64,000 bases of DNA from Mesorhizobium carmichaelinearum (GTDB lineage Bacteria; Pseudomonadota; Alphaproteobacteria; Rhizobiales; Rhizobiaceae). The position numbers and the translations under genes were made by a program. The stretch covers positions 186,001 to 250,000 of the forward strand of contig NZ_FZQR01000002.1 of NCBI RefSeq assembly GCF_900199455.1, read 5' to 3'. Below the pieces are notes generated by a model that did not search any database, had not been told where the DNA came from, and was given only the letters and a program-made list of their open reading frames with translations. This document shows positions 55,927 through 64,000 of this stretch, in pieces (the first letter of the stretch is position 1; each line of letters begins with the position of its first letter).

Positions 55927-56871
55927 CTAGGCCGCCAACCCACCCGCCTGCGTCTTCAAAAACGCCTCGCCGCATGCTTTCGCCAGATTGCGCACCCGCA
56001 GGATGTAGCTCTGCCGCTCGGTGACCGAGATCACGCCGCGCGCGTCGAGCAGGTTGAAGACATGGCTGGCCTTGATGCACTGATCGTAAGCCGGGAAGAC
56101 CATCTTGTGCATCGGCAGATTGTCGTTCGATGCCGGCGCGCCGGCATCGAGCAGCGCCTTGCACTCGGCCTCGGCGTCCTCGAAATGCCTGAGCAGCATC
56201 GCCGTGTTGGCGTATTCGAAATTGTGGCGCGAATATTCCTGCTCGGCCTGCAGGAAGACGTCGCCATAGGTCACCTTGTCGGCGCCCTCGCGGCCGTTGA
56301 AGTTGAGGTCGTAGACATTGTCAACGCCCTGCACATACATGGCCAGCCGCTCCAGCCCATAGGTCAACTCACCCGCCACTGGCGCGCATTCGATGCCGCA
56401 GACCTGCTGGAAATAGGTGAACTGCGAGACTTCCATGCCGTCGCACCAGCATTCCCAGCCGAGCCCCCAGGCACCCAGCGTCGGGCTTTCCCAGTCGTCC
56501 TCGACAAAGCGGATATCGTGCAGCAGCGGGTCGACGCCGATCGCCGCCAGCGAGCCGAGATAAAGCTCCTGCAGGTTCGGCGGGTTCGGCTTCAGGATCA
56601 CCTGGTACTGGTAATAATGCTGCAGCCGGTTCGGGTTTTCGCCATAGCGGCCATCCTTGGGGCGGCGCGAGGGCTGGACATAGGCGGCGTTCCAGCGCTT
56701 CGGCCCGAGCGCGCGCAGCGTCGTTGCCGGATGAAACGTGCCGGCGCCGACCTCCATGTCGTAGGGCTGGAGGATGACGCAACCATAGGCCGCCCAGTAA
56801 TTGTGCAAGGTCAGGATCAGCCCCTGGAACGAGCGGCTGGGATGCATATGGGCGGGGATTTCAATCGTCAC
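55927..56871 (-). CDS. glyQ: Glycine-tRNA ligase alpha subunit
   Basis: A 314-residue GlyQ, the catalytic subunit that forms glycyl-adenylate. Class II motifs are visible in '[20 protein letters not shown]', '[20 protein letters not shown]', '[20 protein letters not shown]' and '[20 protein letters not shown]'. I chose the GTG at 56871 because GAGG stands 6 nt upstream and homologues start shortly before 'MHPSRSF'; a TTG six codons upstream is in frame. GlyS follows 432 nt downstream instead of directly. Confidence 0.96.
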   Translation of the reverse strand: MTIEIPAHMHPSRSFQGLILTLHNYWAAYGCVILQPYDMEVGAGTFHPATTLRALGPKRWNAAYVQPSRRPKDGRYGENPNRLQHYYQYQVILKPNPPNLQELYLGSLAAIGVDPLLHDIRFVEDDWESPTLGAWGLGWECWCDGMEVSQFTYFQQVCGIECAPVAGELTYGLERLAMYVQGVDNVYDLNFNGREGADKVTYGDVFLQAEQEYSRHNFEYANTAMLLRHFEDAEAECKALLDAGAPASNDNLPMHKMVFPAYDQCIKASHVFNLLDARGVISVTERQSYILRVRNLAKACGEAFLKTQAGGLAA

Positions 56872-57077
56872 GGGTGGCCTCGACAGCAAAGGCTAGCTTG
56901 CCGGCACGTCCTAGAGACACGACGGCAAAGCGTCAAGCAAAGCGCGCGGGATGCCGGCCGCCATGAGCACGCTGCGTGGTGTTGAAGACTTTGCCGGAGA
57001 CTGGCCCATTGCCGGCCTCGGGAGCCTGCGGTCTGTTTCGCCCCTTGCAGCCCATAGCAACGACGACAGGTCCAGCA

Positions 57078-57539
57078 ATGTCCAGTTCCATCATCATCCG
57101 CCCGGTCACTCGACAGGATTTCGACCGATGGCTGCCGCTGTGGGATGGCTACAACGCGTTTTATGGCCGCTCGGGCGAGACGGCGCTGGCGAGCGAGATC
57201 ACCGCGATGACATGGTCGCGCTTCTTCGATGCCTATGAGCCGGTCCATGCACTGGTTGCCGAAAGCGAGGGACAACTCCTCGGCCTCGTGCACTATCTCT
57301 TTCACCGCAGCACGACCGCAATCGCGCCGAACTGCTATTTGCAGGACCTGTTCACCACGCAGGCGTCGCGCGGCAAAGGCATCGGCCGGGCGCTGATCGA
57401 AGGCGTCTATGAGCGTGCCCAGGCCGCCGGCTCCGGCCGGGTTTACTGGCTGACGCACGAAACCAATCAGACCGCGATGAAGCTCTACGACAAGGTCGGC
57501 GAACGCTCCGGCTTCGTCGTCTACCGGAAGCTTTTCTGA
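57078..57539 (+). CDS. GNAT N-acetyltransferase
   Basis: A 153-residue GNAT: 'IIIRPVTRQDFDRWLPLWDG', a central 'LQDLFTTQASRGKGIGRALI' acetyl-CoA loop and the C-terminal 'TNQTAMKLYDKVGERSGFVV'. The substrate is unknown. The ATG at 57078 with AGG 8 nt upstream gives the family-typical start; the longer open frame upstream is not coding-like. It ends just before a strong terminator. Confidence 0.9.
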   Translation: MSSSIIIRPVTRQDFDRWLPLWDGYNAFYGRSGETALASEITAMTWSRFFDAYEPVHALVAESEGQLLGLVHYLFHRSTTAIAPNCYLQDLFTTQASRGKGIGRALIEGVYERAQAAGSGRVYWLTHETNQTAMKLYDKVGERSGFVVYRKLF

Positions 57540-57562
57540 AACTTCGCGCCGCTCCAAACGAA

Positions 57563-57588
57563 AACGGGGCTCCGAAAGGAGCCCCGTT
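57563..57588. terminator. Bidirectional terminator between GNAT and TPR genes
   Basis: A perfect 11-bp stem (AACGGGGCTCC / GGAGCCCCGTT) with a GAAA tetraloop lies between converging genes. T/A-rich sequence flanks both sides, so it can act in either direction. Confidence 0.9.
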
Positions 57589-57607
57589 CGCATTCAAAAA
57601 GCCTACT

Positions 57608-59383
57608 TCACCCCTTCGGGGCGGGCACCGGCTCGGGCTTGACCTTGGGGGTCTCCTGCGCCGTGTTCGACTCGATCGGCGGCAGGCCCTTCATCAGCTT
57701 CTGCTGCAAGGTGGCCAGCACGTCGGGATCGGGCTTCAGGTCGCGGGCCTGGTTCCACTGGAAGGTGGCTTCCAGCTTGCGGCCGACGCGCCAGTAGGCA
57801 TCGCCGAGATGGTCGTTGAGAACCGGATCTTCCGGCTTCAGCGATACGGCGCGTTCCATCTCGCGCACCGCGTCGTCGAACCTGCCAAGGCGGAAATAGG
57901 CCCAACCCAGCGAATCGACAATGTAACCGTCGCTCGGCCTGAGATCGACGGCCTTCTGGATCATCGCCAGGCCTTCCTTGAGATTGGTGTTCATGTCGAC
58001 CCAGGAATAGCCGAGATAGTTCAGCACCTGTGGCTGGTCCGGCTGCAGCTCCAGCGCCCTGCGGAAATTCGGCTCCGCCTTCGGCCATTCCTTCAGCCGC
58101 TCATAGGCGATGCCGCGCTGATAGAAGATGTTCCAGTTGGCCGCGGTCGGCGTCTTCAGCACCTCGACGGCCTTGTCATAGAGATTGGCGGCCGAGCGGA
58201 AATCATCCTTCGAGGAATAGACCCCGCCAAGCGCCAGATAGGCGCGCATGTCGTTGGGATGGGCGTCGACGAAGGCCTTCAGATGGGTAATCGCCTCGTC
58301 GTGGCGGTCGAGATCGGCGAGGTTGAGGCCGAGCTGCAGGTCAGAAAGCTCCTTCAGCGGCGAAGAATCAGGGATTCGCCGATAGAGCGCGATGGCGCCC
58401 TCGCCGTCCTTCAGCTGTTCGGCGACGGCGGCGAGCTGCACGAGGGCCGCGTCGCTGTCCGGCCGCAGAGCCAGCGCATATTGCAGGTAAAGGCGGACGA
58501 ACGGCTCGCCGCCGCCACGGTTGAGCGCGGTGGCAAGATCGAGCAGGATTTCGGAAGCGCCGTCGGACGGGCCGGAAACGAAGGGCGCGATCTTGTCGCC
58601 CTTGGCGATCCTGTCGCGCAAGGCGACGATTTCCAGCTTGCCGGGCGAAAACGCCTCGGCCTGGTCGAGCACCGAGATCGCCTTGGCCTTGTCGCCCTTG
58701 CGGGACAGGAACGAGGCATAGGCCTGCGCGTTGCGCATCCAGGTTTCGGGCGCGGCGCCGCCGGCGGTCGTGTCCTGCAGCGTTGCGGCGTAGATCGCCT
58801 CGGCCTTTTCAGGCATGCCGGATGCATCGGCGATCAGGGCGCGATGGAAGGCTTTGAACAGGCCGAACCAGTCCGGGCCCTGCAGCTTGTCGATGGAAGC
58901 CATCGCATCCGTGGCTTCACCGGCGCCTTGCTGCGCCCAGCCGGACATGACGCCGGAGATCAGCCGGTCAAGATCGGATTCCAGCGACAGCTTGAGCCAG
59001 TATTGCGCCTTGGTGAAATCCTTCTTGTGGAAGGAATCGACGGCCAGTGCCAGGCGCGAGAAGCGCTCGACGTCGGGCACCTCCTTGAGCTTGTCGGCAT
59101 AGACGAGGGATTCGTCGAAGCGGCCTTGCGCGATCAGCGACAGCATCAGGCTCTGCTGCAGCCCGGTGTCACTCGGATCGAAGGCCAGGGCCTGCTTGTA
59201 GTAGGCGATGGCGCTGTCGAGATCATTGTCGCCTTCGGCGATCCGGGCGGCCAGATAGGCGCCCGAGAACGACGAGATCTTGACCGGTTCGGTGGATTGC
59301 TTGGCGTAGGCCGGCAGAGCCGAGATCGCCATGCCCGTCACAATTGCCAGCCTTGTCAGCCAGCGCGCACGTCCTTGCTGCAT
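57608..59383 (-). CDS. Tetratricopeptide-repeat protein, exported
   Basis: A 591-residue protein with a signal peptide (ending near 'ISALPAYAKQS') and many TPR units through its length, for example 'DSAIAYYKQALAFDPSDTGL', 'EPNFRRALELQPDQPQVLNY' and 'VREMERAVSLKPEDPVLNDH'. Such periplasmic or outer-membrane TPR proteins in rhizobia are thought to be scaffolds; no catalytic domain is present. The ATG at 59383 with AAAGGGA upstream gives the signal peptide; the frame is open 38 codons more. Confidence 0.9.
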   Translation of the reverse strand: MQQGRARWLTRLAIVTGMAISALPAYAKQSTEPVKISSFSGAYLAARIAEGDNDLDSAIAYYKQALAFDPSDTGLQQSLMLSLIAQGRFDESLVYADKLKEVPDVERFSRLALAVDSFHKKDFTKAQYWLKLSLESDLDRLISGVMSGWAQQGAGEATDAMASIDKLQGPDWFGLFKAFHRALIADASGMPEKAEAIYAATLQDTTAGGAAPETWMRNAQAYASFLSRKGDKAKAISVLDQAEAFSPGKLEIVALRDRIAKGDKIAPFVSGPSDGASEILLDLATALNRGGGEPFVRLYLQYALALRPDSDAALVQLAAVAEQLKDGEGAIALYRRIPDSSPLKELSDLQLGLNLADLDRHDEAITHLKAFVDAHPNDMRAYLALGGVYSSKDDFRSAANLYDKAVEVLKTPTAANWNIFYQRGIAYERLKEWPKAEPNFRRALELQPDQPQVLNYLGYSWVDMNTNLKEGLAMIQKAVDLRPSDGYIVDSLGWAYFRLGRFDDAVREMERAVSLKPEDPVLNDHLGDAYWRVGRKLEATFQWNQARDLKPDPDVLATLQQKLMKGLPPIESNTAQETPKVKPEPVPAPKG

Positions 59384-59566
59384 CGTATCCCTTTCAGCCA
59401 GGCGCCATCTCCGCGTCAGCGGGATCGACGTAGACTCGATCTTTCCGGACAAAGCATGGCCTTTTTGGGGTCGCGCTTCAATCCGCCTGAAATTCACAAT
59501 CGGGTCAGCCGATTAACAAACCATGGCTGAAGGGGACTTTCGACCGCGGAAAAGCCCGCGTCAAGG

Positions 59567-60010
59567 TCATCGCTCTCCCGGCGCGACGGATCGCTGCACC
59601 TTCGTATCGGCAAAGCTGTCGGCCGCTATCGCGCTGCACAGCTCGTTCCATTCGCAGCCGTCGCAAGCCTTGCGCACGCCACCGACAGAAAACGCCTGTC
59701 GCATCCGCGCCAGGATTGCCGCGTCGAGATCGAGGCGCACGCCCGCCTGGATCGACCGCGCCAGCAGATCCCCGACATCGCGTGCGGCAAGCCGGTCCCG
59801 TTCGATGACGCTCTCGTTGAGACAATGCGGTTCCGGCTCATCGAGCAAAGGCGCGCAGATGTCGTCCGGGCCGGAAACGAGGAGAATATCCTCGCCCCGG
59901 CTCAGGCGCTCCGCGACCGCGTCATAATTGGCGGTGAAAGCGGGGCTGTATCCCTTGCCCACATAGGTGAGCAGGCAAAGGAGGTGGTGGGCGCGCAGCC
60001 TGATCGTCAC
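59567..60010 (-). CDS. DUF1284 protein
   Basis: A 147-residue protein with 'RLRAHHLLCLLTYVGKGYSP' at the N-terminus, conserved Cys at 'DDICAPLL' and 'EPHCLNES', and 'RKACDGCEWNELCSAIA' near the end. The cysteines suggest metal binding. Function unknown. Its ATG overlaps the bioY stop (ATGA), so it is probably co-expressed with the biotin transporter and may belong to the BioR regulon. Confidence 0.9.
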   Translation of the reverse strand: MTIRLRAHHLLCLLTYVGKGYSPAFTANYDAVAERLSRGEDILLVSGPDDICAPLLDEPEPHCLNESVIERDRLAARDVGDLLARSIQAGVRLDLDAAILARMRQAFSVGGVRKACDGCEWNELCSAIAADSFADTKVQRSVAPGER

Positions 60011-60600
60011 GAATTGGCCGGCTTCTCCTTGCCGCCGCGAAGCGCCATCAGCGTCGCGGCTCCAAGTGCCGACTTCAGCAAGCCACCGACGATGAACGGC
60101 AGGAAGCCGAAGGTAATGGCCTTCTCAGTGCCGATCATGACGGCGAGCCATGCCGTGCCGAGCACCAGACAGGCAAGATTGCCGAGCAGCATGGCGGCGA
60201 AGGCAAGCAGCACCCTGTTGCCGTTCCAGCCGCGTTCGGCGAGCCAGCCGACCAGCGCGCCGGTGACCGGGAAGGCGAAGAGATAGCCGCCGGTCGGGCC
60301 GACGAAATGCGCGACGCCGGCAGCGCCACCAGCCAGCACCGGAAAGCCGGCAGCACCCTCGACAAGCCACGCCGCGATGGTGACCGCGCCAAGCCGCCAG
60401 CCATAGAGCGCGCCAATGAGCGTCACGGCGAAGGTCTGCATGGTCACGGGGACAGGCACCATCGGCACTTCGATGTAGGACGACAGCGCCAGGAACAGCG
60501 TGCCGAGCACGACGGCTCCGACCTGCCAGGCGAACGAACGATCCTGAAGCCGGAGCGGGCTGAAGGACGGCTTGCTGGACGTAAATGCGATGTCTGTCAT
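60007..60600 (-). CDS. bioY: Biotin transporter BioY
   Basis: A 197-residue BioY substrate-binding membrane protein, with about six helices and the conserved 'GTLFLALSSYIEVPMVPVPV', 'MQTFAVTLIGALYGWRLGAV' and 'FVGPTGGYLFAFPVTGALVG'. It captures biotin, either alone or with an ECF module. The ATG at 60600 has GAAGGA upstream. A BioR box lies 26 nt before the start, indicating repression by the BioR protein encoded next to it when biotin is ample. Confidence 0.95.
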   Translation of the reverse strand: MTDIAFTSSKPSFSPLRLQDRSFAWQVGAVVLGTLFLALSSYIEVPMVPVPVTMQTFAVTLIGALYGWRLGAVTIAAWLVEGAAGFPVLAGGAAGVAHFVGPTGGYLFAFPVTGALVGWLAERGWNGNRVLLAFAAMLLGNLACLVLGTAWLAVMIGTEKAITFGFLPFIVGGLLKSALGAATLMALRGGKEKPANS

Positions 60601-60625
60601 GAGGATTCCTTCGCTCGATTTGAAA

Positions 60626-60635
60626 TTATAGATAA
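60626..60635. promoter_or_regulatory. BioR operator upstream of bioY
   Basis: TTATAGATAA, the reverse complement of the known BioR box TTATCTATAA, stands 26 nt before the bioY ATG. An identical box precedes bioR itself. Confidence 0.9.
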
Positions 60636-60743
60636 TTTCTGTTTTCGATCTATTATCGAATCCACATTTTCGCTGGGATAGCAAGCCTTCCCACGACAAA
60701 GACCGTCTGACCTGCGTCGCGACCCGCTTCAGATCATTGCTTT

Positions 60744-60791
60744 ATGCATGTCGTTCTCCCAAAACCGGGGGCCACTTTTGGGCGACGTGCA
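60744..60791. repeat. Interspersed palindromic repeat, copy 2
   Basis: A hairpin with outer arms ATGCATGTCG/CGACGTGCAT and inner arms CCCAAAA/TTTTGGG, directly after the bioR stop. It is similar to the 21517-21561 repeat. It may protect or end the bioR message. Confidence 0.75.
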
Positions 60792-61460
60792 TCAACCCAC
60801 GATCGCGAAGGCTTCGCGCGTCGCTCCGGAGGCTGTCCGGACCGGCTTGCGGCCAATCCATTGGACATGCCGGCCCAGCGTCGCAGCGGCCGATTCGGCG
60901 TTCCCTTGCCGCAAGGCGGTCAGGATCGCCCGGTGGTCCTGGTCGGTGCGCGTCTCCCACTCCGAACGCCATGCCGCGAACAGGAAGCGGGCGCTGGCCG
61001 CATGCAGATCGTCGATGGTGGCGAGCAGGCGCGGCATGGCGCATGGCGCCAAGATCAGCCGGTGAAAGGCGCGGTTGGCTTCCTCCCAGGACCTGACGTC
61101 GCGGGATTTGTCGCCGGCCTTGGTGGCTTCCTCGGCAAGATCGAGAATGGCTGACGTCAGATGCGGCGCGGCATGGCGCAGCGCCAGCACTTCGAGGGCG
61201 GCCCGCATTTCAGCCACTTCCTTGACTTCGCCAAGATCAAAAGCCGCGACGCGCACGCCGCGGCGCGGCTCGCTGACGGCCAGGCCTTGCGCCTCCAGAC
61301 GGCGGAACGCCTCGCGCACCGGAACGTGGCTGGTGTGGAACTCCTCGGCGACATGATCCTGGCGCAACCGTGCACCAGGCTCGATCGCGCCCGAGATGAT
61401 GCGGTCCGCCAGCACCTTGCTGATGCGCACCGCGATGGTGTCGTCCGTGCCCTTTGCCAT
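60792..61460 (-). CDS. bioR: GntR-family biotin regulator BioR
   Basis: A 222-residue GntR/FadR-type regulator: winged helix-turn-helix ('HTSHVPVREAFRRLEAQGLA') and a helical effector domain. The name rests on context: it sits next to bioY, and identical BioR boxes TTATAGATAA precede both genes (60626 and 61464). It should repress bioY and itself. Genes for biotin synthesis are not in this window. Confidence 0.9.
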   Translation of the reverse strand: MAKGTDDTIAVRISKVLADRIISGAIEPGARLRQDHVAEEFHTSHVPVREAFRRLEAQGLAVSEPRRGVRVAAFDLGEVKEVAEMRAALEVLALRHAAPHLTSAILDLAEEATKAGDKSRDVRSWEEANRAFHRLILAPCAMPRLLATIDDLHAASARFLFAAWRSEWETRTDQDHRAILTALRQGNAESAAATLGRHVQWIGRKPVRTASGATREAFAIVG

Positions 61461-61463
61461 GTT

Positions 61464-61473
61464 TTATAGATAA
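61464..61473. promoter_or_regulatory. BioR operator upstream of bioR
   Basis: TTATAGATAA lies only 3 nt before the bioR ATG, overlapping the ribosome-binding region, and matches the bioY box exactly. Binding here would give autoregulation. Confidence 0.88.
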
Positions 61474-61566
61474 TTTGCGGAAGGGCAGCTTGTCGAGACG
61501 GCGAAACCGTCTTCGCCGACGTTCTCCCCAGTACAAGCTGGAGGAGACTCCGGAGAAAAGCCGGTC

Positions 61567-62583
61567 TCAGTTCACCCGGCTGATGCAGAAATCGATGACG
61601 TCGATCAGCGCCGATTTCTGCGACGTTTCCTCCAGCGGCGCCAGCGCGTCGCGGGCGATCTCGCCGAAATGCCGGGCGCGGCCGATCGTGTCGGCAATGG
61701 CGCCGTGACGGGTCATCAGGCCGATCGCCTTTTCCAGGCCGGCGTCGTCGACGACATTGTCCTCGATGGCGCGCTTCCAGAAGGTGCGCTCGGCCTTGGT
61801 GCCGCGCCGGTAGGCGAGAATGACCGGCAAGGTCACCTTGCCCTCGCGGAAATCGTCGCCGACATTCTTGCCCAGATCCTTGCTGGTGCCGCCATAGTCC
61901 AGCGCATCGTCGATGAGCTGGAAGGCAAGGCCGAGATTCATGCCGTAGGAGCGAAGTGCGGCGCGATCATTGCGGGTCGCCTGGGCGATGACGGGGCCGA
62001 CTTCGGCAGCGGCCGAAAAAAGTGCTGCGGTCTTGGCCTTGATAACGGCGAAGTGCTCGTCCTCGGTGGTTTCGAGGTTCTTGGCGGCGGCAAGCTGCAT
62101 GACCTCGCCCTCGGCGATGATCGAGGCCGCACTCGACAGGATGTCAAGCGCTTCGAGCGAACCGACATCGACCATCATGCGGAAGGCCTGGCCGAGCAGG
62201 AAGTCGCCGACCAGCACGCTCGCCTGGTTGCCCCAGATCATGCGGGCGGTCTTCTTGCCGCGCCGCATGCCGCTCTCGTCAACGACGTCGTCATGGAGAA
62301 GCGTCGCCGTATGCATGAACTCGACCGAGGTGGCGAGCTTGACGTGGCCTTCGCCGGCATAGCCGAACATCTGCGCCGCGGCCAGCGTCAGCATCGGCCG
62401 CAGCCGTTTGCCGCCGGACGAGATCAGATGGTTGGCGACCTCCGGGATCATCTCGACGTCGGAGCCGGCCTTGGACAGGATCAATTCGTTGACGCGGCCC
62501 ATATCGGCCGCCGTCAGATCGATCAGATCCTTGATGGAGGCGGGTTCCCGCTTCCCGTTTTCGATGTTGAGAACGACACCCAC
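61567..62583 (-). CDS. ispB: Polyprenyl (probably decaprenyl/octaprenyl) diphosphate synthase
   Basis: A 338-residue trans-prenyltransferase that builds the ubiquinone side chain. The two Asp-rich motifs are 'LLHDDVVDESGMRRGKKTAR' and 'FQLIDDALDYGGTSKDLGKN'; 'ISSGGKRLRPMLTLAAAQ' binds IPP. Rhizobia make Q10, so a decaprenyl product is likely, but sequence alone does not fix chain length. I chose the GTG at 62583 because GGGAG stands 8 nt upstream and it gives the common MGVVLNIENGKRE start; a GTG three codons earlier is also in frame. Confidence 0.93.
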   Translation of the reverse strand: MGVVLNIENGKREPASIKDLIDLTAADMGRVNELILSKAGSDVEMIPEVANHLISSGGKRLRPMLTLAAAQMFGYAGEGHVKLATSVEFMHTATLLHDDVVDESGMRRGKKTARMIWGNQASVLVGDFLLGQAFRMMVDVGSLEALDILSSAASIIAEGEVMQLAAAKNLETTEDEHFAVIKAKTAALFSAAAEVGPVIAQATRNDRAALRSYGMNLGLAFQLIDDALDYGGTSKDLGKNVGDDFREGKVTLPVILAYRRGTKAERTFWKRAIEDNVVDDAGLEKAIGLMTRHGAIADTIGRARHFGEIARDALAPLEETSQKSALIDVIDFCISRVN

Positions 62584-62786
62584 GACAATCACTCCCGTCT
62601 TGGTATAACGCGTGCGACGGCACCCTTAGTCCCGATACGGACTCTAGGGCGGCGGACACGGCCACGGCAAGTGGCGAATTGGCGCGGCGTCGGTGACAGC
62701 TTGTTAACGATCCGGCAGGGAGCGTGGCGCTGCCACGGAATCCCCTGCCCGTTTACATCAATAGCGCAAACTGCGAGTTTCATACG

Positions 62787-63011
62787 ATGATAGAGCTTGT
62801 CCGCACCAACGATGCCGTGATCATCTCCTTCGTCGAATCGCTGATGCGCGACGCCGGCATCGCCTGCTTCGTCGCCGATCAGAATATGAGCATTCTCGAA
62901 GGGTCGATCGGTCTTTTGCAGAAGCGCGTCATGGTCGACGCTGACCAGGCCGATGCAGCAAGGCGCATCCTCAGGGATGCCGGCATCGCCAACGAGATCC
63001 GCACAAAATAA
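62787..63011 (+). CDS. DUF2007 protein
   Basis: A 74-residue protein, MIELVRTNDAVIISFVESLM..., with the compact ferredoxin-like DUF2007 signature ('AGIACFVADQNMSILEGSIG', 'RVMVDADQADAARRILRDAG'). The domain is thought to bind regulatory partners or signals; the role here is unknown. Its stop overlaps the start of the next gene (TAATG), so the two are translated together. Confidence 0.9.
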   Translation: MIELVRTNDAVIISFVESLMRDAGIACFVADQNMSILEGSIGLLQKRVMVDADQADAARRILRDAGIANEIRTK

Positions 63012-63811
63012 TGTCGGCCGCGCCCGCCACCCTCGCCCCGGAGACGCCGGCCCATACGGTCGATGCCTTCCATCGCGGCCGCTTCTGGCTGGTGCAGCCC
63101 AAGCATGGCGGCCACCGCGCCGGCATGGATGCGATGATGCTGGCGGCATCCGTGCCATCCTCGTTCGACGGGCGCCTAGCCGATTTCGGCGCCGGCGCCG
63201 GTGCTGCCGGCCTGGCGGTGCTGTCGCGCTGTCCGGCAGCTCATGCCGTGCTGGTCGAACGCGCACCGGAAATGGCGGCCTTCGCATCAGCCACCCTTGC
63301 TCATCCCGGCAATGCCCATCTCAGCAATCGTGCCTCCGTGCTTATCACCGATGTCACGGTATCCGGCCGGGCGCGAGCGGCAGCCGGACTCGCTGATAAT
63401 GATTTCGACTACGTCATCATGAACCCGCCCTTCAACGCTGCCCGGGACCGCGCCACGCCTGACCGGCTGCGGAAGGAAGCCCATGTCACGGAGGACGGCC
63501 TGTTCGAAAGCTGGATCCGCAGTGCGGCGGCGGTGGTCAGGCCGCGCGGCGGGTTGGCCGTCATCGCGCGACCCGAACAGCTCGGCGCCATTCTCGACGC
63601 GATGTCAGGCCGTTTCGGCGATGCCGAGATGCTCGCCGTGCATCCTCGCCCCGACGCAGCCGCGATCCGCATCATTGTGCGGGCGGCGCTCGGCGCGCGC
63701 GGAAAGCTTGCCATCCGCCCGCCTTTGATGCTTCACGCGCAATCGGGCAATGGCCCCGACGAGCGCAGCGAAATGATCACCAACGGTCTCGCCTCGCTGT
63801 TCGGAGATTGA
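63011..63811 (+). CDS. TrmN6-like tRNA1(Val) adenine-N6 methyltransferase family
   Basis: A 266-residue Rossmann methyltransferase. The N-terminus has 'FHRGRFWLVQPKHGGHRAGM', the SAM site is 'LADFGAGAGAAGLAVLSRCP', and the catalytic N6-adenine motif is NPPF in 'DYVIMNPPFNAARDRATP'. E. coli TrmN6 modifies A37 of tRNA1(Val); the target here may be the same or a related base. It is coupled to the DUF2007 gene. Confidence 0.88.
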   Translation: MSAAPATLAPETPAHTVDAFHRGRFWLVQPKHGGHRAGMDAMMLAASVPSSFDGRLADFGAGAGAAGLAVLSRCPAAHAVLVERAPEMAAFASATLAHPGNAHLSNRASVLITDVTVSGRARAAAGLADNDFDYVIMNPPFNAARDRATPDRLRKEAHVTEDGLFESWIRSAAAVVRPRGGLAVIARPEQLGAILDAMSGRFGDAEMLAVHPRPDAAAIRIIVRAALGARGKLAIRPPLMLHAQSGNGPDERSEMITNGLASLFGD

Positions 63812-63890
63812 GCTATTCCTGGCCGGCTCATTGCCGTTGGCCGGGAAATCCCTACATGCCTGCAACCTATCGACCGGAGACCACGCCCTC

Positions 63891-64000
63891 GTGAAACGCC
63901 TTTTCAACCGCCTGCTGCCGAAATCCTGGCGCTCCACCGTCGTCACCATTCCGGTCATCCGGCTGCACGGCACCATCATGGCTGGCGGCCAGTTCCGGCA
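63891..64000 (+). CDS. S49-family signal-peptide peptidase (SppA/SohB-like), start only
   Basis: A GTG at 63891 opens a frame reading VKRLFNRLLPKSWRSTVVTI then 'PVIRLHGTIMAGGQFR' before the window ends. This matches the N-terminus of rhizobial S49 peptidases, where 'IRLHGTI' begins the protease domain. The catalytic Ser and Lys lie beyond base 64000. The assignment is made on 36 residues and is therefore moderate. Confidence 0.75.
   Translation, partial: MKRLFNRLLPKSWRSTVVTIPVIRLHGTIMAGGQFR

Noticed and set aside
56872..57077. T-box or other tRNA-sensing leader before glyQ
   Set aside because: No T-box sequence or specifier stem is visible, and such leaders are not expected for glyQS in this group.
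57809..59530. A 573-codon open frame antisense to the TPR gene
   Set aside because: The TPR repeats and signal peptide on the other strand are unmistakable; the antisense product is low-complexity and without a start signal.

Overview
The window looks like a chromosomal, high-GC segment of an alphaproteobacterium of the order Rhizobiales, most likely Mesorhizobium or a close relative. This is inferred from gene content: the ctaC-ctaD-ctaB-ctaG-ctaE cytochrome oxidase operon running into DUF983, SURF1, ispH and thrB; DUF1344, DUF2277, DUF6101, PsiF and IalB family proteins; BioR control of biotin uptake; and many rhizobial palindromic intergenic repeats. I found no rRNA, tRNA or CRISPR array.

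Layout. 1-8.4 kb (minus strand): aa3 oxidase subunits and assembly factors, an L,D-transpeptidase, ispH and the start of thrB. 8.8-13 kb (plus): IalB and YbjN-like secreted proteins, tldD, a VapBC-type toxin-antitoxin pair and a BTLCP cysteine proteinase. 13.2-24 kb (mostly minus): PsiF-like protein, a caspase-fold protein without its catalytic dyad, an RlmD-like methyltransferase, tlyA, a GFA protein, dxs, pirin, DUF2277, xseB and a histone-deacetylase-like hydrolase. 24.2-29.5 kb: a cobalamin riboswitch and bluB, an unidentified membrane protein, DUF4019, and a TetR/MFS pair with three identical-type operators. 29.5-38 kb: ribB, aroC, DUF1344 with an IS630 element in its stop codon, a phosphoglycerate-mutase-like protein, fabI, a CbpA-type DnaJ and pdxH. 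37-46.7 kb: acyl-CoA dehydrogenase/enoyl-CoA hydratase, a TacAT-type toxin-antitoxin pair, a GH25 protein, purD, a PhyH dioxygenase next to a LysR regulator, and ubiA. 46.7-48 kb: an IS110 element inside rhizobial palindromic repeats. 48-57 kb: DUF6101, an FAD-linked oxidase, Sua5/TsaC, small secreted proteins, a very acidic protein, glyS and glyQ. 57-64 kb: a GNAT, a TPR protein, DUF1284-bioY-bioR with two BioR boxes, polyprenyl diphosphate synthase, DUF2007, a TrmN6-like methyltransferase and the start of an S49 peptidase.

Most genes are housekeeping. Linked functions include isoprenoid and quinone supply (ispH, dxs, polyprenyl synthase, ubiA) alongside heme-copper oxidase assembly, and cofactor synthesis or uptake (bluB, ribB, pdxH, bioY). 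No wholly new multi-gene system stands out. The most unusual signals are: a pseudo-caspase with an Asn/Gly-rich repeat tail; a palindromic repeat translated in frame inside glyS, plus a separate AT-richer insert in the same gene; mobile or repeated DNA that sits exactly at stop codons of DUF1344, aroC, ubiA and DUF6101; an IS110 element with a bridge-RNA-sized leader; a bluB frame that runs about 150 bp into a convergent gene; and several well-defined operators. All functional names rest on reading translated motifs; no database search was run.
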